From assembly GCA_937983315.1 (NCBI GenBank), contig CALKAH010000194.1, forward strand, positions 1 through 12,964: DNA of 12,964 nt. The letters run 5' to 3'. Below are positions 8,026 through 12,964 of the stretch, in pieces. Position numbers and translations under genes: made by a program. Source of the stretch: an uncultured Acholeplasmataceae bacterium (GTDB lineage: Bacteria > Bacillota_I > Bacilli_A > Acholeplasmatales > Acholeplasmataceae). Below the pieces are notes generated by a model. That model did no database searches. It saw nothing but the letters and a program-made list of their open reading frames with translations, and was not told the origin of the DNA. Position 1 is the first letter of the stretch; each line of letters starts with the position of its first letter.

Positions 8026-9003
8026 TTATGATGATTGTAAGGATTTCATGATTTCAATACCAGCATGATGTCCAGTATCCTCATAGATGAGGCTACCTCT
8101 TTGATACAATTTAATCGTGATTTGACCAGAAAGACCTTCCTTGATTTGATTGATCATTGCACCATCTTTAGGTGAAGCAAGTGCGATTTCTGTTTGAGAA
8201 CTCGCTTGAATATCAAGTAAATAGCGACCTTTCTTAATGACATAGTGAACTGTTTTGGGTTCTACTTGTTCCAAAACAACTTTCGCACCATTATAAGTTG
8301 CAAAACGATACTCGCGTCCTTGATAGTAAAGATTAGCGATCAACCCTTTGAAATAGAACCCAAGAAATGGAATATCTGCATAAGAAAACATGAATGATGT
8401 TTTATCATCGTTAAAGTGATTGGACTGTAGCCATACATAAGCTCTTGGGAATGATCGTCCCCAATCTTTTTCGATGTAGCCCTTCCCATGATCAAATGTT
8501 AAAATCGATTGATTGAGTTTTAAGGATCCATCTAACTGATGTGTCATACTCACGATGCCATGATAACACTCCATAAAGTTGAAGTAACCAAAAAATCCCA
8601 TGATATTCGGCGTGAATAAAGTTCTTTCGATGGGGGTAATATTGGATAAGATCAATGTACCCGATAAATCGATTTTCTGATTTTTAAGTTTAATCGTGAT
8701 TTTATCAAGAGAAAAAGTGTTATCAGCAATCTGAACAAAGAACTGATCATGACCAAAACGAAATTGATCAATATTATACCGAAAATAATAGGTTGCGAGC
8801 TTAGTTTGTCCCTCACGATGTTCGGATATAAAGACTTGGATAAACGCGTGAGGATCCTTTTGATGTTTACTGATCCCAGGAATAAATGCCAAGGTCGTAT
8901 GCTCATCAGCACTCACGAGTTTATAATACCAGCCTTCAAAATATTTATCTTTTTTCTTATTGCCCTGAAAATATTCAGGGTGAATCAACTTTTTCACATA
9001 CAT
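8026..9003 (-). CDS. Tocopherol cyclase-family (VTE1-like) protein, function unknown in bacteria
   Basis: A 325-residue protein with the signatures of the tocopherol cyclase family (PF14249, from memory). KYFEGWYYKLV lies near the N terminus (20-30). GYIEKDWG (175-182) is followed by FPRAYVWLQSNHF (185-197), the Trp/Gly/Phe-rich block typical of plant and cyanobacterial VTE1. There is no signal peptide or clear membrane helix; the many beta-strand-like segments suit the barrel (lipocalin-like) fold expected for the family. Plant VTE1 closes the chromanol ring of tocopherol, but no quinol-forming gene is present here. The substrate is therefore unknown; a prenylquinone, carotenoid or other isoprenoid is an inference from the neighbours. 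The ATG at 9003 has AGGTGA (9008-9013) 4 nt upstream. It follows heliorhodopsin on the same strand with a 51-nt gap that contains a hairpin. Confidence 0.85.
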   Translation of the reverse strand: MYVKKLIHPEYFQGNKKKDKYFEGWYYKLVSADEHTTLAFIPGISKHQKDPHAFIQVFISEHREGQTKLATYYFRYNIDQFRFGHDQFFVQIADNTFSLDKITIKLKNQKIDLSGTLILSNITPIERTLFTPNIMGFFGYFNFMECYHGIVSMTHQLDGSLKLNQSILTFDHGKGYIEKDWGRSFPRAYVWLQSNHFNDDKTSFMFSYADIPFLGFYFKGLIANLYYQGREYRFATYNGAKVVLEQVEPKTVHYVIKKGRYLLDIQASSQTEIALASPKDGAMINQIKEGLSGQITIKLYQRGSLIYEDTGHHAGIEIMKSLQSS

Positions 9004-9013
9004 GATCTCACCT

Positions 9014-9044
9014 GAAAGAAAAAGCTAGGTTTTTTACGCCTAGC
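9014..9044 (-). terminator. Terminator-like hairpin between heliorhodopsin and the cyclase-like gene
   Basis: On the minus strand GCTAGG (9044-9039) pairs with CCTAGC (9029-9024) around a 9-nt A-rich loop and is followed by TTTTTCTTTC (9023-9014). It starts 10 nt after the heliorhodopsin stop. The T-tract ends right at the AGGTGA ribosome site of the next gene, so leaky termination or a processing/stability role is likely. Confidence 0.65.
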
Positions 9045-9054
9045 GATGAATTTT

Positions 9055-9852
9055 TTAAGCGGGTTGAAGTGCACCAAAGAGCACGAGCCATGCAAGAATG
9101 GATTTAGCAACCAAACTTAAAACGATATACGTACGTTCACCATAAAGGTAATCTTTCCACTTGCCCACTTTCTTATATTGTAACACCATGTTGATGGGGA
9201 ATGTGTTAAATGCCACAAAATATGTACCAACGATTGCCCACACGAACCAAGGAGGTGTTACATCACCAGAACCTAGCATGTATAATACAATCGCAATCCA
9301 GGGTGCAATCCCTGCTACAGATCCCCATACAAAGGGACCCCAGTTCACTTTTTCACCTTCAGCACGCTTGGAGTTGATGATTTCCATGTCGAGACCAAAG
9401 AGGTTCATGGCTGCGTTAACAATGAAGATTAAGATGAGTGATCCAATGTCATAGATACCAAAGAGTGTTGAGATGAGCACGATCATCACGGATGAAGAGA
9501 GTGCATATTCAAACCATCTTAGTTTGTTGATGCCTTTAGACAAATCGCGGTTATACATCTCATTGATTTTTTTAGGGAAAGAGATGAGGGCATGTGCACC
9601 TGCTGATAAGAGAAGGAAAACACCAACCAAAATACCAAAGGGCAAGTCAAAGAGTGCCTTTTGATCTAAAAATAAACGTTGTGCGACGGTATCGTAATTC
9701 AGGAAGTTTTGTGTAATCGTGATTTTAAAAGCAGGATTAATGTCTCCTAAGACCGTCACGGCAAATACAACCATGAGCAACCCTTGTACAAGGTGAAATG
9801 CTCCCATAATCATGTTAAATCGTCTTAATTTTTCAAAAGTCGTTTTTTGCAT
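9055..9852 (-). CDS. Heliorhodopsin
   Basis: A seven-helix retinal protein of the heliorhodopsin family: membrane photoreceptors of largely unknown function with inverted topology (N terminus in the cytoplasm). The retinal Lys is Lys250 in LSLVAKSILAW of helix 7. Glu115 in RWFEYALSSSVMIVL takes the Schiff-base counterion place (Glu107 in prototype 48C12, from memory). His20 (FHLVQG) and His87 (GAHALIS) match its conserved histidines. Helices are near 12-36, 69-90, 112-133, 135-156, 171-193, 200-226 and 241-262; the long 37-68 loop suits the A-B loop typical of these proteins. KWKDYLYGERTYIVLSLVAK is nearly a family signature. ATG 9852 is chosen over ATG 9867 (five residues longer) because GGAGAG lies 7 nt before it. 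The result is 265 residues. It is divergent from the carotenoid operon, and its own terminator-like hairpin follows. Confidence 0.96.
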   Translation of the reverse strand: MQKTTFEKLRRFNMIMGAFHLVQGLLMVVFAVTVLGDINPAFKITITQNFLNYDTVAQRLFLDQKALFDLPFGILVGVFLLLSAGAHALISFPKKINEMYNRDLSKGINKLRWFEYALSSSVMIVLISTLFGIYDIGSLILIFIVNAAMNLFGLDMEIINSKRAEGEKVNWGPFVWGSVAGIAPWIAIVLYMLGSGDVTPPWFVWAIVGTYFVAFNTFPINMVLQYKKVGKWKDYLYGERTYIVLSLVAKSILAWLVLFGALQPA

Positions 9853-9859
9853 TATTTTT

Positions 9860-9865
9860 CTCTCC
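9860..9865 (-). promoter_or_regulatory. Ribosome binding site deciding the heliorhodopsin start
   Basis: GGAGAG on the minus strand lies 7 nt before ATG 9852. The upstream in-frame ATG at 9867 has no such site and would be only about 11 nt from the predicted transcript start. Confidence 0.6.
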
Positions 9866-9884
9866 ATTATTCATTTACATCATC

Positions 9885-9913
9885 ATTTTATTCCAAATTG
9901 GTGATGCTTTAAA
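9885..9913 (-). promoter_or_regulatory. Predicted sigma-A-type promoter of heliorhodopsin
   Basis: On the minus strand TTTAAA (9913-9908, 4 of 6 to TTGACA) and TAAAAT (9890-9885, 5 of 6 to TATAAT) are separated by exactly 17 nt. Transcription would start near 9878, giving a leader of about 26 nt before ATG 9852. Confidence 0.55.
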
Positions 9914-9928
9914 GTAAAATGCTTTGAA
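9904..9928. repeat. Direct repeat over the heliorhodopsin -35 region
   Basis: ATGCTTTAAA (9904-9913) and ATGCTTTGAA (9919-9928) differ at one of ten bases and are offset by 15 bp. The first copy contains the predicted -35 element, so the pair could be a regulator site; chance in AT-rich DNA is possible. Confidence 0.4.
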
Positions 9929-9953
9929 ATCGAAATAAATATCGTGTATGATG

Positions 9954-9967
9954 AAACCTGTAGGTTT
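9954..9967. repeat. Short inverted repeat in the divergent control region
   Basis: AAACCT (9954-9959) and AGGTTT (9962-9967) form a perfect 6-bp inverted repeat with a 2-nt centre. It lies between the two divergent promoters and could be an operator; there is no T-tract to suggest a terminator. Confidence 0.4.
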
Positions 9968-9975
9968 GAAAAAGT

Positions 9976-10002
9976 ATCGACACCACGATTTGAAGTGTCG
10001 AT
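9976..10002. promoter_or_regulatory. Inverted repeat, candidate operator of the carotenoid promoter
   Basis: ATCGACAC (9976-9983) and GTGTCGAT (9995-10002) are perfect 8-bp inverted half-sites whose starts are 19 bp apart, about two helix turns. The right half covers the place where a -35 element would be for the TATAAT at 10018. This geometry is typical of a dimeric regulator site, acting either as a repressor or as an activator replacing the poor -35. Confidence 0.55.
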
Positions 10003-10014
10003 GGCTACGTAGAA

Positions 10015-10023
10015 TGATATAAT
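10015..10023 (+). promoter_or_regulatory. Extended -10 promoter of the carotenoid operon
   Basis: TGATATAAT is a perfect extended -10 (TGn followed by TATAAT at 10018-10023). No good -35 is found 16-18 nt upstream; that place is occupied by the inverted repeat. Transcription would start near 10030, and GAGGTG (10045-10050) lies 5 nt before the ATG at 10056. Confidence 0.68.
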
Positions 10024-10055
10024 AAAAGTAATCCATCATCCAGTGAGGTGTCTTC

Positions 10056-11543
10056 ATGAAGAAGAAAATCATCATCATAGGTGCAGGTACAGCTGGACTT
10101 GCATGTGGTATCAGACTACAAACGTTAGGCTTTCAGTGCGAGATTTATGAAAAAAACAATCAAGTCGGTGGTCGTATGTATCAAATTCGCGAGAAAGGCT
10201 TTTCTTTTGATGTAGGTCCTACGATTGTACTGATGCCCAAGATGTACCAGGAATTATTTCGCTTCAGTGGTGCAAACCCAGATGATTATATACCCATGAC
10301 GTTACTTGAACCCATGAACACGATTCATTATCCTGACGGTTATTCATTTTCAATCTCATCGAATCTACCCAAGTTTATTGGTCAACTTGAATCATTTTCT
10401 GAAGAAGAAACAGCGGGTTATCTTCGTTATTTAAGCGATGTTTACAAACGCTATATCATTGCTAAAGAAGCATTTTTGGAAAAGTCGTATCGTAGACCTC
10501 GTGACTTTTATCATTTTAAAACCCTTCATGCACTTTTTAAACTTCGAACATTAAATAATGCCTATTCATCGATATCATCATTTGTTGAAGAAGATAAACT
10601 AAGAAAAGCATTGAGCTTCCAAACGTTGTATATTGGAATCTCTCCGTTTTCTGGACCTTCCATTTATACGATCATTCCGATGATTGAACTTTTATATGGT
10701 GTTCATTACATCAAAGGTGGTATGTATCAAATGGCTAAGGCGATGGAAAGACGCTTCATCGAATTAGGTGGTCACCTTCATTTGAATCAAACTGTTGATG
10801 AAATTGTCATCGATAAAGGTGTCGCAAAAGGCATTCGTATTGATGATCGTTTCATCGAAGGTGATGCTGTTTTATCGAATGCAGATTTCCCTTGGACCAT
10901 GAAACATCTGATTAAGAATAAAAAGGATAAAGGAAAATATACGGATCGAAAGATCGATAAGATGGAGTATTCGTCATCATCATTGATTATGTATCTTGGC
11001 CTCAATAAAAAGTATTCTACAACAGTTCACCAAATTCATTTTGCACACGATTTCAAAAAGAATATCGAAGAGCTTTTTATTGGTGTTGTTCCTGAAGACC
11101 CGTCCTTTTATCTGTATTCCCCCACTCAAATTGATCCTGACTTAGCACCACAAGATCATGAGATTTTATATGTGCTTGTTCCCGTACCATCGCTTCATCA
11201 AAACAACATTCAATGGGATGAAACCCTTGTGAATAAGGTAAAGATCCTTGTGATGAATAAGATCAAATCAATCCATGGATTTGAGGATATTCAAGATCAT
11301 GTGGTGTATGAAAAAATCTTTACACCCAAGCACTTTGAGTCACAGTTTAATCTGCAGTTTGGTGCAACTTTTGGACTAAAACCCACGATCCTTCAAAGTC
11401 TTTATTTTAGACCACAAGCAACAAGTCGAACAGTTAAAAATCTTTATTTCACAGGAAGTAGTACACACCCAGGCGCAGGCGTTCCTATTGTACTCATGAG
11501 TGCAAAGATTGCGACACAAGAGATTGTGAGGGATCTAACATGA
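10056..11543 (+). CDS. Phytoene/diapophytoene desaturase (CrtI/CrtN family)
   Basis: A 495-residue FAD-dependent carotenoid desaturase that adds double bases of conjugation to the colourless polyene made by the next gene's product. The N-terminal dinucleotide-binding fold is GAGTAG (9-14), with the ribose-binding acid Glu32 and VGGR (37-40), then FDVGPT. The C-terminal family signature is NLYFTGSSTHPGAGVPIVLM (462-481). Length is normal for CrtI/CrtN. Sequence alone does not tell a C40 phytoene desaturase from a C30 4,4'-diapophytoene desaturase, nor the number of desaturation steps, so no gene symbol is given. It overlaps the prenyl synthase gene by 4 bp (ATGA), indicating coupled translation. 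The protein is probably peripheral to the membrane. Confidence 0.94.
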   Translation: MKKKIIIIGAGTAGLACGIRLQTLGFQCEIYEKNNQVGGRMYQIREKGFSFDVGPTIVLMPKMYQELFRFSGANPDDYIPMTLLEPMNTIHYPDGYSFSISSNLPKFIGQLESFSEEETAGYLRYLSDVYKRYIIAKEAFLEKSYRRPRDFYHFKTLHALFKLRTLNNAYSSISSFVEEDKLRKALSFQTLYIGISPFSGPSIYTIIPMIELLYGVHYIKGGMYQMAKAMERRFIELGGHLHLNQTVDEIVIDKGVAKGIRIDDRFIEGDAVLSNADFPWTMKHLIKNKKDKGKYTDRKIDKMEYSSSSLIMYLGLNKKYSTTVHQIHFAHDFKKNIEELFIGVVPEDPSFYLYSPTQIDPDLAPQDHEILYVLVPVPSLHQNNIQWDETLVNKVKILVMNKIKSIHGFEDIQDHVVYEKIFTPKHFESQFNLQFGATFGLKPTILQSLYFRPQATSRTVKNLYFTGSSTHPGAGVPIVLMSAKIATQEIVRDLT

Positions 11544-12478
11544 TGCCACTTGATCTGATTAGAATCATACTCGTGGGTCTACTTGTTGTAGGATATGGCT
11601 GGATGATGATTGCTGACTTTAAAAGAAGACAACACGATATAAAAGCGTGCGAAGAGATTATTAAAAAGAATTCACTCACGTTTTATAAAGCATTTTCAAA
11701 GATTCCACATCAAAGAAAAAGAGAAGCGGTTTATGCGGTTTATGCGTTTTGTCGCTATGCAGATGACTTGATTGATGAAGATCATGATGAGGTTGGACTT
11801 AACACGCTCAAAGAAGAACTAGATGTGTATGTTAAAGGTCAAACACCCAATCATTTTCGCTGGCGCGCATTACGTCAAACAACAAAGTCCTTTTACCCGA
11901 AAGACTATAATTTCAAACCTTATTATGACATGATTGAAGGTCAAAACATGGATTTGAATTTCAAGGGTTACCAAACAGAAGAAGAATTATTAAACTACTG
12001 TTATCATGTAGCAAGTACGGTTGGTTTAATGCTCGTTCCCATCCTTGCAAATAAGCATCAAGATCAGCTCAAGGAATTTGCCATTAACTTAGGATATGGC
12101 ATGCAAATCACCAATATTTTGCGTGATATTGGAGAGGATTTTAAGAACAATCGGATCTATTTACCACGTGATCTCATGGAGAAAGCAAATTACTCAACAG
12201 ATGATTTGGCTCATGGTAAGATAAACATAGAATTTATAAATTTGTTTGAGGGTCTTGCGAAGAAAGCAGAAGTTTATTTTGAACAAGCACTTCATCAGAT
12301 GAATCTCTTTGATCAAGATGTTCAACTACCATTGGCATTGTCGATCATCTTGTATCGCGAGATTATTCAAGCGTGTCGTGAAAGTCAATATGATGTTTTT
12401 TCAAAGAAGAATTATGTATCTGATCAGCGTAAAGATGTGTTGATTCGAAACTATATGGAATCCATGAAGAGAGGTTAG
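11540..12478 (+). CDS. Phytoene/squalene synthase family protein (CrtB/CrtM-like) with N-terminal membrane helix
   Basis: Condenses two prenyl diphosphates head to head (GGPP to phytoene, or FPP to diapophytoene), the first committed carotenoid step. Both Mg-diphosphate aspartate motifs are present: DDLID (75-79, in CRYADDLIDED) and DIGED (196-200, in NILRDIGEDFKNNRIYLPRD). Other family blocks are SLTFYKAFSKIP, EAVYAVYAFCRYA and YYDMIEGQNMDL. Unusually, about 35 residues precede the normal start of the domain. They contain a hydrophobic stretch (roughly 6-25, LIRIILVGLLVVGYG) followed by a basic patch (FKRRQ), which looks like a membrane anchor. ATG 11540 is supported by GAGGGA (11528-11533) 6 nt upstream. 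The C30 or C40 product cannot be told from sequence. Confidence 0.94.
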   Translation: MMPLDLIRIILVGLLVVGYGWMMIADFKRRQHDIKACEEIIKKNSLTFYKAFSKIPHQRKREAVYAVYAFCRYADDLIDEDHDEVGLNTLKEELDVYVKGQTPNHFRWRALRQTTKSFYPKDYNFKPYYDMIEGQNMDLNFKGYQTEEELLNYCYHVASTVGLMLVPILANKHQDQLKEFAINLGYGMQITNILRDIGEDFKNNRIYLPRDLMEKANYSTDDLAHGKINIEFINLFEGLAKKAEVYFEQALHQMNLFDQDVQLPLALSIILYREIIQACRESQYDVFSKKNYVSDQRKDVLIRNYMESMKRG

Positions 12479-12481
12479 AAT

Positions 12482-12964
12482 ATGTCAAATGTTTGGGGAT
12501 TAATCTTATCGTATGTCTTAATATTTTTAATTATTGGTATATCCACAGTTCTACAAAACAAGAAAATATTGGGTGAAGAAGGAGCACGTAAATTCATTCA
12601 TATCGGCGTATCGAATTGGTGGATTTTGGCGATGATTTTTTTCACAGGAGACAATGCAGTATGGTTTGCGATGATACCTCCTGTAACATTTATTGTTTTA
12701 AATTATTTATCCTATCGTCTAAATCTTCTTAAGGCGATGGAACGTGGTGGAAAAGGCAACTTAGGTACTGTCTATTTCCCCATTTCACTTCTCATTCTTG
12801 TTATCCTCACATTTGGTGTACTAAAGCGACCAGAAATTGGAGCGATTGGTATTTTAATCATGGGTTATGGTGATGGTTTAGCTGCAGCAATCGGAAGTAA
12901 ATATGGAAAACACAAACTCGTCTTCGGCAAATCAGTTGAAGGTACAGTGACCATGTTTGTTGCT
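12482..12964 (+). CDS. Phytol/dolichol kinase-family membrane protein (partial, runs off the end)
   Basis: The first 161 residues of a polytopic membrane protein of the phytol kinase/dolichol kinase/CTP-dependent prenol or diacylglycerol kinase group (SEC59, VTE5). Hydrophobic helices occur at about 5-23, 45-54, 60-76, 99-113 and 119-128. Family signatures are ARKFIHIG (35-42) near the first loop, then GYGDGLAAAIGSKYGKHK (128-145) and GKSVEGT (149-155), matching the GDxxA...GKSxEG nucleotide-site pattern. The reaction would be CTP-dependent phosphorylation of an isoprenoid alcohol or related lipid; the substrate is not determined. GAGG (12471-12474) lies 7 nt before the ATG, 3 nt after the prenyl synthase stop, so it is the third gene of the carotenoid operon. 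The protein continues past the window. Confidence 0.85.
   Translation, partial: MSNVWGLILSYVLIFLIIGISTVLQNKKILGEEGARKFIHIGVSNWWILAMIFFTGDNAVWFAMIPPVTFIVLNYLSYRLNLLKAMERGGKGNLGTVYFPISLLILVILTFGVLKRPEIGAIGILIMGYGDGLAAAIGSKYGKHKLVFGKSVEGTVTMFVA

Noticed and set aside
8749..9015. Plus-strand open frame opposite the cyclase-like gene
   Set aside because: It is antisense to a well-supported conserved protein, with no ribosome site or recognisable domain.
9055..9852. Type-1 microbial rhodopsin (proton pump or sensory rhodopsin)
   Set aside because: The helix-3 motif has Glu in RWFEYALSSS rather than the Asp/Arg pump pattern, and the C-terminal block GERTYIVLSLVAKS plus the long A-B loop are heliorhodopsin features.
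9875..10078. A 67-codon minus-strand frame in the divergent control region
   Set aside because: It crosses the carotenoid promoter, its repeats and the desaturase start, and begins with a run of Met/Phe typical of chance frames. No family is recognisable.

Overview
The window reads as chromosome of a low-GC, single-membrane bacterium that uses the standard genetic code: TGA closes several genes and Trp is encoded by TGG. Carotenoid genes, a heliorhodopsin, arginine fermentation and strong AGGAGG/AGGTGA ribosome sites would suit the Acholeplasmatales/Izemoplasmatales (wall-less relatives of Firmicutes) or another Firmicutes lineage. This placement is inference, because no marker gene is present.

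Region 1 (1-7178, + strand) is the 3' part of a tightly packed amino-acid fermentation operon: oraE (C-terminal end only), a GlmL/MutL-type ATPase reactivase, ornithine racemase, an alanine racemase, then arcA, arcB and arcC, closed by a clear hairpin terminator. Most junctions overlap by 4-26 bp. Together the genes would convert L-arginine to citrulline, then to L-ornithine plus carbamoyl phosphate (ATP from carbamate kinase). The ornithine would be racemised to D-ornithine and rearranged by the B12/PLP aminomutase. The alanine racemase fits the pathway's known end product, D-alanine. The start of the operon (expected oraS, ord, ortA/ortB) lies outside the window.

Region 2 (7185-9867, - strand) has three genes: a HemG-like long-chain flavodoxin, a tocopherol-cyclase-family protein and a heliorhodopsin. 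Transcription would run from the heliorhodopsin toward the flavodoxin. Each gene is followed by a terminator-like hairpin; the one after heliorhodopsin sits directly in front of the next gene's ribosome site.

Region 3 (9868-10055) is a 188-bp divergent control region. It has a sigma-A-like promoter for heliorhodopsin, an extended -10 promoter for the carotenoid genes, two inverted repeats and one direct repeat.

Region 4 (10056-12964, + strand) is a carotenoid operon: a CrtI/CrtN-type desaturase, a CrtB/CrtM-type prenyl synthase with an unusual N-terminal membrane helix, and a phytol/dolichol-kinase-family protein cut by the window end.

The most interesting part is regions 2-4: a heliorhodopsin sharing its control region with carotenoid genes and flanked by homologues of the plant tocopherol enzymes VTE1 (cyclase) and VTE5 (phytol kinase). 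This suggests a light- or redox-related isoprenoid module. No stretch above 300 bases lacks a gene.
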